Origin: an uncultured bacterium
Lineage (GTDB): Bacteria > Planctomycetota > Phycisphaerae > Phycisphaerales > UBA1924
Assembly: GCA_903834785.1 (NCBI GenBank)
Contig: CAILKP010000086.1
Location: 1 to 38,496, forward strand
DNA length: 38,496 nucleotides
Reading direction: 5' to 3'
Position 1 is the stretch's first letter. Each line of letters begins with the position of its first letter. The translations under genes were made by a program, and so were the position numbers. Below the pieces are notes generated by a model, which searched no databases, had not been told where the DNA came from, and worked only from the letters and a program-made list of their open reading frames with translations. Shown one piece after another: positions 26,061 to 36,708 of the stretch.

Positions 26061-26571
26061 TGGGGGCGGGGGGGGAGGTAGGGGAGGGAGCGGGGCGGGA
26101 TGCTGGTGAGCTGGTGGCCCGGTAAGCCGAAGCGGCGAGCGACGACGGAGTTTTGTCGCAACAGTTCCCGTACGGGGTGCGTACAGGACTGGTGACATTG
26201 CTTGGGTGCCGGTCTCGGGCGGCACCGTCGGCAGGCGGAACTGGTTCAGCGTGAGCCGACTGTCTCCGATCCCGGATTTGGGGGTTGCTCGGGTAGCTGG
26301 ACCTGTCGGTTTCTTCAGGCCAAGCTCACCGATGACCCCGGTTTGTGACCTGCCGCGCGGTTATCCTTCCCGCCTATCGATCGGTACCCCGTTCCCCCGG
26401 CCCACGCGGAGCCGGCGGGCGTGGTTGTCGCCGCCGATGGGACCGGTGGCGTTCGTCCGCCGGTGTCGGTGTGTCGTCCGGTTCTTCGGGCGGCGGAAGT
26501 TCTGTGGTGTTGGTCTTCGGTGTGATCCTGACAGCTCTGACCCGTTCCTGACCTCTGGCGCACAAACGACT
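26061..26571. other. 511-base gap before the pilus/secretion cluster
   Basis: The PilB frame stays open upstream to 26206, but those 122 codons are Arg/Pro-rich and not protein-like. I see no tRNA, terminator with a T-tract, or clear promoter. The purine run near 26063-26100 and the short inverted repeat around 26170-26190 (CGTAC/GTACG) are the only marked features. The promoter of the cluster must lie here, and no sigma-54 site is evident. Confidence 0.5.
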
Positions 26572-28287
<1,716 letters not shown>

Positions 28288-28428
28288 TCGAGAGTGACGC
28301 GAGGAGGGCGACAGGGCGGTGGGGCTGAATACGAAGGTGGGCGGGGCTCGGGTTTCGTTGTCTTGCTCAACACACGCATCCCGCACCGGCCGACTCGCGG
28401 CCGCTGCTTAGAGAAAAGGGTCTGACGT

Positions 28429-29547
28429 ATGCAAATGGACCGTCTGCTGGACACCGTGGTCAAGCTCGCCGCCAGCGACTTGCACCTGACCGTGGGGCGT
28501 CGCCCCACCCTGCGGCACAACAGCCAGCTCAAGGACCTCCAGACCAAGATCCTCGACAGCGAGGACATGGTGTCGCTGATGAAGTCCATCACGCCGGAGC
28601 AGAAGCAGCAGGAGCTGGCCGAGGGCGGCGGCTGCGACTTCGGTTTCTCGTTCGGTGATGCGGCCCGTTTCCGCGTGTCGGTGTTCAAGCAGCGTGCGGA
28701 CATCGCGATGGTGCTCCGCCGCATTCCCAACAAGCTGCTGACCTTCGAGCAGATCGGTCTGCCGGAGATCTGCCGCGAACTGATCCGCCGTCCCCGTGGC
28801 ATGTTCCTGGTGACCGGGCCGACCGGCTCGGGTAAGACCACGTCGCTGGCGACGATGATCGACTACATCAACACGAACTTCGACCGTCACATCGTGACGA
28901 TGGAAGACCCCATCGAGTACTACCACTACCACAAGAAGTCGATCGTCAACCAGCGTGAGGTCGGCACCGACGTTCCGAGCTTCTCCGAAGCCCTCAAGCG
29001 CGTGCTCCGCTCGGACCCCGACGTGATTCTCGTCGGTGAAATGCGAGACCTGGAGACCATCGAGTCGGCCATCCGTGCCGCCGAAACTGGTCACCTTGTG
29101 TTCGGTACCCTGCACACCACCGGTGCTGCCAAGACGATCGACCGTATCGTCGACGCCTTCCCGGTCAGCCAGCAGAACCAGATCCGCGTTCAGCTGTCGA
29201 CGGCCCTGATCTGCGTGCTCAGCCAGCAGCTGCTGGCCCGGGTCGACACTCCCGGTATGGTGGCTGCATATGAGTTCCTTGTGGTTACGCCCGCCATTGC
29301 CAACCTGATCCGCGAAGGTAAGACGTACCGTATCGACTCGAGTATTCAGACGGGTCGCAAGTTCGGTATGCAGCTGCTGGACGACCACCTCTGGTCCCTG
29401 TACATGGCCAACAAGATCTCCGCCGAGGAGATGGTGGACAAGTCCAAGAACCCGGGCGATGTCCGCGACAAGGTGCACCGCCTTGGCCGCAAGATCGGCC
29501 GCGCCGATCTTGATGAGGAGGATGTCTCCGACGGCGGCAAGAACTGA
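28429..29547 (+). CDS. pilT: type IV pilus retraction ATPase PilT
   Basis: Hexameric motor that depolymerises pili and powers twitching. Its 372 residues have the PAS-like N-terminal domain (ASDLHLTVGRRPTLR) and Walker A GPTGSGKTTS (about 130-139). The Asp box, Walker B VILVGEMRD and the PilT-type AIRAAETGHLVFGTLHTTGA are also present. It lacks the MshEN domain and the zinc motif of PilB, as expected. The C-terminus has a charged extension (RKIGRADLDEEDVSD). AAGGG lies about ten bases before the ATG. Between pilB (141-base gap) and the second assembly ATPase. Confidence 0.96.
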   Translation: MQMDRLLDTVVKLAASDLHLTVGRRPTLRHNSQLKDLQTKILDSEDMVSLMKSITPEQKQQELAEGGGCDFGFSFGDAARFRVSVFKQRADIAMVLRRIPNKLLTFEQIGLPEICRELIRRPRGMFLVTGPTGSGKTTSLATMIDYINTNFDRHIVTMEDPIEYYHYHKKSIVNQREVGTDVPSFSEALKRVLRSDPDVILVGEMRDLETIESAIRAAETGHLVFGTLHTTGAAKTIDRIVDAFPVSQQNQIRVQLSTALICVLSQQLLARVDTPGMVAAYEFLVVTPAIANLIREGKTYRIDSSIQTGRKFGMQLLDDHLWSLYMANKISAEEMVDKSKNPGDVRDKVHRLGRKIGRADLDEEDVSDGGKN

Positions 29548-29831
29548 GCCGGCACCGGCTCGGCGGCGGTCCGGCTGGGCTGGGTCCAGCCGCCGAATCC
29601 GCCGTGCTGGAACGGGCATTTTGGCTTCACCAGCGACGACCTGGCGGATGCGTCAGCTCGGTAGCAAGGCGGTCCGAACGGTCAAAAGTCACATCTGGAG
29701 CGACATCAGATCATTGTCGCATGCAAAATCGCCCAAAATTCTGAGGGTGATGAGGAACAGCAGGCAGGCGATCCGCGATCATTACAGTGTCCGGATCGTG
29801 TTTGCCTTCGCAAGCACGAGGAGCACCCGTT

Positions 29832-31592
29832 ATGCCCCCACCAGTCCAACTCACTGAGGCCGACTATCTTGATATGAAGGGCCGCAAGCTCGGCCGCATC
29901 ATGTCGCGCCTTGGGAAGGTCACGCGCGAGCAGGTGCACGAGGCGCTGGCGGTGCAGAAGACCCGTCCGGTGAAGATCGGCCAGCTGCTGGTGGAGCTTG
30001 GTTATTGTACCCAGCGGGATGTGGATGAGGGTATCGCAGCCCAGGCGGGGTTGCCGTACCTTGACCTAACGAACTTCAATATGCCTGAGGAGTGCAAGAC
30101 GGCGATTCCCGCCGAGTCTGTGCAGGCGTATCAGGTGGTTCCGATCTCGTTTAACCCGGCGAGCAAGAAGATCAAGATCGCGATCAAGAGTCCGGATAAC
30201 TTCCGGGCCAAGGACGACCTGCAGATGCTGCTGGGTTTCCGGGTCGAGTCGGTCGTGGCTGACCCTGGCGCGATCGATGCCCTGATCAAGAAGCACTTTG
30301 CCAAGAGCGAGTCGGTCAAGGACGTCGTGGCCGACCTGGCCAAGGACGAGCGGCTGGCCAAGCTCGGCGGCGGCAAGAGCGGCGCTTCGATTGACCTGGA
30401 TGCCCTGACGGAGATGACCGACGACAACCGAGTCGTCAAGCTCCTGAACCTGGTGCTGCTGCAGGCGATCCGCGACCGGGCATCGGACATCCACTTCGAG
30501 CCCTTCGAGGACGAGTTCAAGATGCGGTACCGCATCGACGGCGTCCTGTATGAGATGGAGCCGCCGAAGAAGGAACTGGGCCCGGCGATCACCAGCCGCG
30601 TGAAGGTCATGGCCAAGCTGGACATCGCCGAGCGGCGTCTGCCTCAGGACGGCCGCATCGAGCTGATGCTCAACGGTGCGCCGATCGACCTGCGTGTGTC
30701 GGTGCTTCCGACGATGTACGGCGAGAGCGTCGTGATGCGTGTTCTGGACCGCTCGAACGTGAAGCTGTCGCTGGACCGCATCGGCATGCGTGAGGACGAC
30801 CTTGACATGTTCAAGCGTCTGATCGCCAAGCCCAACGGCGTCGTTGTGGTGACCGGCCCGACGGGTTCGGGCAAGACCACGACGCTGTACGCCGCGCTGC
30901 AGTCGCTCAACGACATCGAGACGAAGATCCTGACCGCCGAGGACCCGGTCGAATATGACATCGACGGGCTGTGCCAGGTGCAGGTGAACCCCGAGGTGGA
31001 CCTGACCTTCGGCAAGGCTCTGCGTTCGTTCCTTCGTCAGGACCCTGATGTGATCCTCGTCGGTGAGATCCGTGACCTGGAGACCGCTGAAATCGCGGTG
31101 CAGGCCTCGCTGACGGGCCACCTTGTGCTCACCACGCTGCACACCAACGATGCGCCGTCGAGCGTGATCCGTCTGGTGGACCTGGGTGTTGAGCCGTTCC
31201 TTCTGACGGCGACGATGGAAGGCGTTGTGGCCCAGCGGCTGGTGCGCACCATCTGCCCGAAGTGCAAAGAGTCGTACGTGCCCAAGGAAGAGGAGCTCAT
31301 GGAGCTGAGCCTGCTTCCCGAGGACGTCAAGGGCAAGAGCTTCTTCCGCGGCAAGGGTTGCGATAACTGCTACAACTCGGGCTATCGCGGTCGTATGGCC
31401 ATCTTCGAGATCATGTCGGTCAACGAAGAGATGCGCGACCAGATCATGGCCAAGGCCAGCACGAACGTGCTGCGTGCACTCTCAAAGAAGAACGGCATGC
31501 GGCCCCTGCGTCAGTGCGGTTTGCTGTCGATCTACGAGGGCCAGACGACCATCGACGAGGTGGTCCGTGAGACGCTGGCTGATGAGGACTAA
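29832..31592 (+). CDS. gspE: second GspE/PilB-family assembly ATPase
   Basis: A second full-length assembly motor (586 residues). It has the same architecture as the one at 26572: MshEN domain (about 15-75: RKLGRIMSRLGKVTREQV, KIGQLLVELG), Asp box RASDIHFEP and Walker A GPTGSGKTT (about 343). Walker B VILVGEIRD, His box TGHLVLTTLHT and tetracysteine CPKC...CDNC (about 474 and 510) complete it. It lacks the Ser-Asp-Lys repeat linker. GAGGAG eight bases before the ATG at 29832 decides the start over the upstream GTG at 29787. Being next to pilC/GspF and GspG-J-like pseudopilins, it may be the type II secretion-like motor and the first the pilus one, or the two may be recent paralogues. Confidence 0.95.
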   Translation: MPPPVQLTEADYLDMKGRKLGRIMSRLGKVTREQVHEALAVQKTRPVKIGQLLVELGYCTQRDVDEGIAAQAGLPYLDLTNFNMPEECKTAIPAESVQAYQVVPISFNPASKKIKIAIKSPDNFRAKDDLQMLLGFRVESVVADPGAIDALIKKHFAKSESVKDVVADLAKDERLAKLGGGKSGASIDLDALTEMTDDNRVVKLLNLVLLQAIRDRASDIHFEPFEDEFKMRYRIDGVLYEMEPPKKELGPAITSRVKVMAKLDIAERRLPQDGRIELMLNGAPIDLRVSVLPTMYGESVVMRVLDRSNVKLSLDRIGMREDDLDMFKRLIAKPNGVVVVTGPTGSGKTTTLYAALQSLNDIETKILTAEDPVEYDIDGLCQVQVNPEVDLTFGKALRSFLRQDPDVILVGEIRDLETAEIAVQASLTGHLVLTTLHTNDAPSSVIRLVDLGVEPFLLTATMEGVVAQRLVRTICPKCKESYVPKEEELMELSLLPEDVKGKSFFRGKGCDNCYNSGYRGRMAIFEIMSVNEEMRDQIMAKASTNVLRALSKKNGMRPLRQCGLLSIYEGQTTIDEVVRETLADED

Positions 31593-31605
31593 AGCGACTT
31601 TCTCC

Positions 31606-31635
31606 CGTCCGCGCCGCCTGACGGCGGCGTGGACG
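31606..31635 (+). other. strong hairpin just after the second ATPase gene
   Basis: CGTCCGCGCCGCC pairs with GGCGGCGTGGACG (13 pairs with one G-T, TGAC loop), 13 bases after the stop. There is no T-tract, so it is not a typical terminator. It may stabilise the upstream mRNA or slow polymerase. Confidence 0.5.
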
Positions 31636-31826
31636 ATTGCAGAACGGGTGCGGTGACTGGGGGAAGGTGAGTGGGGGAGCGGGCGGGGCTTGGACCTGCC
31701 GCGGCGTGTGCCGCGGCAACTGGTGCCCGCGGGGCAGGCAGCGTGCCGCCGCGGAGATGAGCGAAGAAGTGACAGGAGCGTGTCCGCCAGTCGGCGGCAC
31801 GATCCGCGGAAACCGGAGTCAGCGTC

Positions 31827-33104
31827 ATGGCAACTTTCGCGTACGAAGCTCTCAACGCAGCGGGCAAGAAGCAGAACGGCACCATCGAGGCCGGCAGCGA
31901 CAAAGAGGCGATGGACAAGATCAAGCAGCAGGGGTTCTTCCCGACTTCCGTGAAGGAAGCAAAGGGCAAGAAGCAGGAGCAGACGGGCCCTGTTGCCAAG
32001 AAGAAGAAGGGCGGCCTGGCCAACCTGAGCATCGGCGGCGTGTCGACCAAGCACCTGACGCTGTTCACGCGTCAGCTCTCGACGCTGCAGGACGCCGGTC
32101 TGCCGCTGCTGCGCTCGCTGCAGATCCTCGAGGAGCAGCAGAAGCCCGGCAAGCTCAAGACGATTCTTCAGGACGTGTGCGAGGACGTCGAGGGCGGCAC
32201 CTCGCTGTCGGAGTCGTTTGCCAAGCACCCGGCGGCGTTTGACCGGCTGTACGTCAAGATGGTGGCCGCCGGCGAGGTCGGTGGCGTGCTTGACATCATC
32301 CTCCAGCGTCTGGCGGACTTCATGGAGAAGGCCCAGCGGCTGAAGCGCAAGATCATCGGTGCCGCGGTGTATCCGGCGGTGGTTATCACGGTGGCCATCG
32401 CCATCGTGACGTTCATCATGCTGTTCATCGTGCCGAAGTTCAAGGAAATCTTCGCCGAGTTCGGCGTGGAGATGCCCGGCCTGACGATCTTCCTGATCGA
32501 CACGTCATCGTGGCTGGCCGGCACCAAGCCGGGCCAGACGATCCCGGGCTGGGTCTTCCTGGTGCTGGCCCCGGTGCTGATCTTCGTGATCAAGTTCGCC
32601 CGCAAGGCCACCCCCGGCCGCGCCGCGACGGACATCATCCTGCTGTACACCCCGCTGGTGGGCAGCCTGATCAGCAAGTCCACCATCGCCAAGTTCACCC
32701 GCACGCTGGGCACGCTGGTCAATGCCGGTGTGCCGATCCTCGAGGCCATCGCCATCACCCGCGACACCTGCGGCAACTACGTCTTTGAGCGTGCCCTCGA
32801 CAAGGTGCACGACTCGATCCGCGAGGGTGAGACCTTCGCCGACCCGCTGCGTGCGGCCAAGGTGTGTGACTCGCTGGTGGTCAACATGATCGCCGTCGGT
32901 GAGGAGACCGGTGAGATCGACGCGATGCTCATGAAGATCGCCGACAACTACGACGACGAAGTCGATGTGGCCGTGCAGTCGATGGTCAAGCTCATCGAAC
33001 CACTGCTGATGCTGTTCCTGGGCGTGGTCGTCGGCGGCATCGTCGTGGCCATGTTCCTCCCGCTGATCGCCATCATCGAGAAGCTCCAGTCCGGCGGTAT
33101 GTGA
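31827..33104 (+). CDS. pilC: inner-membrane platform protein PilC/GspF
   Basis: Platform around which pilins or pseudopilins are assembled; it contacts the ATPase. Its 425 residues show the family start MATFAYEALNAAGKKQNGTI and two repeated T2SSF domains (about 75-200 and 275-400, e.g. LTLFTRQLSTLQDAGLPLL and KFTRTLGTLVNAGVPILEA). Three membrane segments lie near 180-210, 241-258 and 385-415. A Lys-rich stretch (KKKKGG) precedes the first domain. There is one platform gene for two assembly ATPases and one PilT. A 234-base gap precedes it, and pseudopilin genes follow within 39 bases. Confidence 0.96.
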   Translation: MATFAYEALNAAGKKQNGTIEAGSDKEAMDKIKQQGFFPTSVKEAKGKKQEQTGPVAKKKKGGLANLSIGGVSTKHLTLFTRQLSTLQDAGLPLLRSLQILEEQQKPGKLKTILQDVCEDVEGGTSLSESFAKHPAAFDRLYVKMVAAGEVGGVLDIILQRLADFMEKAQRLKRKIIGAAVYPAVVITVAIAIVTFIMLFIVPKFKEIFAEFGVEMPGLTIFLIDTSSWLAGTKPGQTIPGWVFLVLAPVLIFVIKFARKATPGRAATDIILLYTPLVGSLISKSTIAKFTRTLGTLVNAGVPILEAIAITRDTCGNYVFERALDKVHDSIREGETFADPLRAAKVCDSLVVNMIAVGEETGEIDAMLMKIADNYDDEVDVAVQSMVKLIEPLLMLFLGVVVGGIVVAMFLPLIAIIEKLQSGGM

Positions 33105-33143
33105 TCCGCACCCGCCAAGTCCGCATTCAAAGGAGCCGTTCCC

Positions 33144-34265
33144 ATGGCTTTGCGAACCAATCAACGTGCACGCCGGTCCGCCGGCTCACCGGGTTTCACC
33201 CTGCTGGAGATGCTGCTGGCGGCCGCCATTCTGGCGGTGGCCATCGCCCTGGTCATCTCCGCCTTCGCCGGCAGCGCACGTTACGTGCGTGACAAGGCGA
33301 CGGAGATGCAGCTCCGCTCGCTGGATGTGGCCATCCAGCAGTTTGAGAAGGATTACGGCTTCCTGCCGCCGCTGGTCGACTGCGGGATCGCCGATCCCCG
33401 CGGCGGCGCGCGGCTCCGCGATTACGACCGCGGCATCGACGAGTCGTACGCCAACACCCTGCTGGACCCCGTCGCGTTGCTGCAGCCGGCACCGACTCGC
33501 CCCGAGGCCCCCGTCGGGCGGCTGACGGTCTTCGGCTATGCCGAGTTTGACAACGGCGAGGAGGAAGCGGTCAACCGTTACCTCCGTAACGAGACGGGCA
33601 TCAGCAATGATGTGCTGTACCCCCGGTACAGCTTCGTCTCGCTGGGTGCGTATCTGCTCGGGTCGCTGCCGGCGGAGATCGACGGCGGTGCGGGCAACCT
33701 GATGGGCCGGCCGACTCAGGACGGCCGCTTTGATGAGAGCCGCGAGAAGCGTCAGCCGACGCTGGACGTCTCGACGATGACCGAGAGCAAGCGAGCCCGG
33801 CTGCGTCGGATCGACACCGCCGGCATCGGCACGATGGACCCGGCACGCTCGACGATCAACATCATCGTCGACCGCAATCTTGTCAGCATCCGCTATTACC
33901 GCTGGGAGCCGACGTATCACGGCGACACGCCGGTTTCGGCGCGGCTCGGTGCGCCGAACAACGACACCCAGCGCATCGGCGCCGTGCGCGACTCCAACGT
34001 GCCGTACCTGCTGGGCTACTCGCGCAACGCCGAGGGGCTGACGACGAACACCAGCGGCGGGATCGATCAGACGCAGCAGAACATGGACGCGCTCCGCCGC
34101 ACCCGGCAGTTCGGCTTCCTGTCCACGCAGCGTTACGCGCTGGCAGCCGCCGGCAACGATTCGCTGTTCGGTGATACCGGCGCATCCTGGATTGACACCA
34201 AGCAGGTCAGCGACAACATCGTGATCTCGGCCGGTGCGTTGGCCGGACCGGAGGACTCCAAGTGA
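33144..34265 (+). CDS. prepilin-like protein, GspG-like, enlarged
   Basis: A 373-residue pseudopilin. Class III signal: positively charged leader, cleavage after G17 in SPGFTLLEM with Glu at +5, then a hydrophobic helix. The segment after the helix (RSLDVAIQQFEKDYGFLPP) matches GspG, the major pseudopilin, but the body is more than twice the usual length (about 130-150). The extra 200 residues carry no recognised domain. AAGGAG lies eight bases before the ATG. Its stop overlaps the next gene's start by four bases (GTGA), so translation is probably coupled. Needs a PilD/GspO peptidase, not present in the window. Confidence 0.88.
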   Translation: MALRTNQRARRSAGSPGFTLLEMLLAAAILAVAIALVISAFAGSARYVRDKATEMQLRSLDVAIQQFEKDYGFLPPLVDCGIADPRGGARLRDYDRGIDESYANTLLDPVALLQPAPTRPEAPVGRLTVFGYAEFDNGEEEAVNRYLRNETGISNDVLYPRYSFVSLGAYLLGSLPAEIDGGAGNLMGRPTQDGRFDESREKRQPTLDVSTMTESKRARLRRIDTAGIGTMDPARSTINIIVDRNLVSIRYYRWEPTYHGDTPVSARLGAPNNDTQRIGAVRDSNVPYLLGYSRNAEGLTTNTSGGIDQTQQNMDALRRTRQFGFLSTQRYALAAAGNDSLFGDTGASWIDTKQVSDNIVISAGALAGPEDSK

Positions 34266-35434
34266 TCAACATCCTCCCGTCGTCACAACCGGTCGCGGTC
34301 CGCCGCGGCTTTACAATCATGGAAATGATCGTGGTCATCGTGCTGCTGCTGGCTCTGCTGGCGCTGGTGCTGCCCGCGTTCGTCTCCATCAAGCGCAGCA
34401 GCGAGTTTTCCGTGTCCCAGGAGCTCGTCAAGCAGGCCGTGCGTGACGCCCGGGGCCGCGCGCTGTCGAGCAACAGTGACAGCGCCGTCGTCTTTAGCTA
34501 CAACCCCGAGAACGGCCTGCAGCTCATCGCCTGCACCCGTCTTGGCAGCATCATCGACGGCAACCTGAACAACCCCAACGATCCGGCCAACCCGGCCGTG
34601 ACGCGCGACGTCTTCGCCCCCGTGACCGGTCGCAAGCCCGTCACGCTGCCCGTGGGTGTCTCGGTTCGCGGCTACGCCCCGGCGTTTAAGGTTGATGCGC
34701 ACTGGTACGAGCCGATCAACAACGGCGGCAACCGGTACGCAACCGATGAGCCGGCCTGGGTCTTCCCGGAGACTGACTTCTACTCCCGGCTGGTGACCAC
34801 CGCCGCTTCGCCTCAGGATGTCGGCAGCGATCGTCAGACGTTCATGGTCCGCTTCCAGGCCCGCACCGGGCAGCTTGTTGCATCAGAGCCGACGGCAGCG
34901 GTCGTGGTCTTCCCGCGTCCTTCGGCCTCCGGCCGCGGCGCGGGCACCATCGCCGGTGTGGAGCGGCTGGATCTGAGCACCGATGTGGCCGCTCAGGTTT
35001 CGGCGATCATCGACCGTCCGGAGTGGGCCGGGGTCGCCTCGGCGGCCAAGCCGTTCGGTCAGCGCGATCTGCTCGGCGATGACAGCAGCGACACCGTGCT
35101 GACCCGCTCGGTTGGCCGCGTGGCGCTCTATCGCGAGCGTGACCTGGCTCAGGCGCTCGGTGCCCGGCTGGACCCGGTTTCCCAGACCATTTATGAACTG
35201 CCGGTCAACTACAAGGCCGCGCTGGCAGGCAACCGCAGCAATCGCACCGTGTACCCGCAGTATCTGCCCGAGCTCCGAAACGAAGCCCGCACGCCGCTGA
35301 TGGTGTCGCGCTGGGTTGAGGGCTTCGGAAACCTGACTGACGCGAGTTCCAACGTCCGCAGCACCGGCGCACGGCCCATCATCTACTCGGTCCACCCGCT
35401 GCGTGGCGAGCTTGTCGAGGAGGTCGCCCAGTGA
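34262..35434 (+). CDS. prepilin-like protein, GspH/FimT-like, enlarged
   Basis: A 390-residue pseudopilin with leader and cleavage after G16 (VRRGFTIMEM, Glu at +5) and a very hydrophobic helix (VVIVLLLALLALVLPAF). The following SQELVKQAVRDARGRALSSNS resembles the GspH/FimT N-terminal domain, including the 'ARxxAL' pattern, but the protein is about twice as long as GspH. The GTG start overlaps the preceding stop. The next gene overlaps its stop by four bases in the same manner. The function of the large C-terminal part is unknown. Confidence 0.85.
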   Translation: MINILPSSQPVAVRRGFTIMEMIVVIVLLLALLALVLPAFVSIKRSSEFSVSQELVKQAVRDARGRALSSNSDSAVVFSYNPENGLQLIACTRLGSIIDGNLNNPNDPANPAVTRDVFAPVTGRKPVTLPVGVSVRGYAPAFKVDAHWYEPINNGGNRYATDEPAWVFPETDFYSRLVTTAASPQDVGSDRQTFMVRFQARTGQLVASEPTAAVVVFPRPSASGRGAGTIAGVERLDLSTDVAAQVSAIIDRPEWAGVASAAKPFGQRDLLGDDSSDTVLTRSVGRVALYRERDLAQALGARLDPVSQTIYELPVNYKAALAGNRSNRTVYPQYLPELRNEARTPLMVSRWVEGFGNLTDASSNVRSTGARPIIYSVHPLRGELVEEVAQ

Positions 35435-36612
35435 ACACCCGCTCCTACATCCGCTCGGCGTTCTCGCTGATTGAGATCCTTCTGGCGATCGCCATCCTGC
35501 TGATCGCGCTGCTGGGAGTTGCCGCGGTGTTCCCGCGCGTGCTGCTGACGCAGCAGGATGCATCCCGCTCGGTTTCCGCGCTGCCGCAGGAGGAGCAGGC
35601 CAAGGCCGCGCTGCTGGCCCGCGAGCGCACCGGTCCGGAGTTCTGGACGGCGTGGGCCGAGCAGTCTCCGGCCAATCCCACGGTCAACCCGCCGATCCCG
35701 GCTCCACCGGCCGGGGCGATCCCGCTGCCGTTTGACGGCAGCTGGTATGTCCCGCCGATCACGACCGATGACACAACCTATCCGGCTGCTGGCCTGCCGA
35801 CACTGCCGGTGCCGCATGGCTCGCTGGTGATCGGCACGGTCATCCGCGAAGCGCAGCAGGCCTTCGGCAGCAACGCGGCGACGCCGTTCCTGCGTGACCG
35901 CCGCATCATCATTCCGCTCAAGGAGCGTCTCCGCCTGGACAACCCTGACTCGCCGACCTCTGCCGGCTCGGTCTGGGATATTGCCATTCGGCGTATGACT
36001 TTCCGCGACTTTGGTGGCAACTTCGGCCAGATCCTCCCCGGCAACGCGCCGGTTGATTCCCGCGTGCAGATCGCGATGTTCGTGCGTCCGCTGGACAGCC
36101 GCCTCGGCGTCATCCCCGGCGAGCAGAACAACAGCGTCAAGTCGCTGCGTGAAGCGCTCTACTCGCGCTGGGGTGCGCTGCCCGCGGCCGACCGCCGGCT
36201 GCCTCTGGCGGTCGATGCAACTGAAGGCATCCCGACCAACGACGGGCTTTACCAGGACCGCATCTACAGCAACCTGCTGCTGGCCTCCATTTCCGTCGGA
36301 ACCTCGACGACCAACAACACAGGTCAGCTTCTCGAGGTCTTTGACATTGACGGGGATACACCGAGTGCCAACCCGCTGACGGCACCCGGCCGGTATGAGG
36401 ACCTTATCCGCTTCATGCGCGTGCCCGGGCAGATCCTCGTCGGTGATGACGGCTCTGTGATCGAGGTTGCCGCATCGATGGCATCAGACCCGCTGACGAG
36501 CGTGCGACTCGCCAAGCCGCTGACGACCTTCGGCACCGGCTATCAGGTTGTCTTCAGCCCGCAGAAGCCCAGCCGCGTGAGCGTGTTCATGGCCAACCCC
36601 CCCGGCCGCTGA
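35431..36612 (+). CDS. prepilin-like protein, GspI/PilV-like, enlarged
   Basis: A 393-residue pseudopilin. The leader is short (10 residues) and the predicted cleavage site is IRSA-FSLIEI, so the residue before the cut is Ala10 instead of Gly; Glu at +5 is kept. The helix (ILLAIAILLIALLGVAAVF) and the helical continuation are of GspI/PilV type. The soluble part is Pro-rich near residues 75-110 and has no recognised domain. GTG start, overlapping the stop of the previous gene. Confidence 0.85.
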   Translation: MNTRSYIRSAFSLIEILLAIAILLIALLGVAAVFPRVLLTQQDASRSVSALPQEEQAKAALLARERTGPEFWTAWAEQSPANPTVNPPIPAPPAGAIPLPFDGSWYVPPITTDDTTYPAAGLPTLPVPHGSLVIGTVIREAQQAFGSNAATPFLRDRRIIIPLKERLRLDNPDSPTSAGSVWDIAIRRMTFRDFGGNFGQILPGNAPVDSRVQIAMFVRPLDSRLGVIPGEQNNSVKSLREALYSRWGALPAADRRLPLAVDATEGIPTNDGLYQDRIYSNLLLASISVGTSTTNNTGQLLEVFDIDGDTPSANPLTAPGRYEDLIRFMRVPGQILVGDDGSVIEVAASMASDPLTSVRLAKPLTTFGTGYQVVFSPQKPSRVSVFMANPPGR

Positions 36613-36708
36613 TCCGCGTTCTCTGTCATCGGCCCAGCGTCCATCCGCCGAGTCCTTCTCCTGCTTCCGCCCGCCGTGACTGCCCCCGGCGCACCCACAA
36701 GGTTCACC

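Noticed and set aside
24354..26225. 623-residue minus-strand open frame opposite the DPP-IV gene
   Set aside because: It is Arg/His/Pro/Gln-rich with no motif, while the plus strand has an intact peptidase triad.
26206..26571. 122-codon N-terminal extension of the PilB-like ATPase
   Set aside because: It is Pro/Arg-rich and unlike any protein domain; the MshEN domain begins right after the ATG at 26572.
29559..29620. GC-rich hairpin (CGGCTGG/CCAGCCG) after pilT as a terminator
   Set aside because: It has a perfect short stem but no following T-tract, so it was not called.
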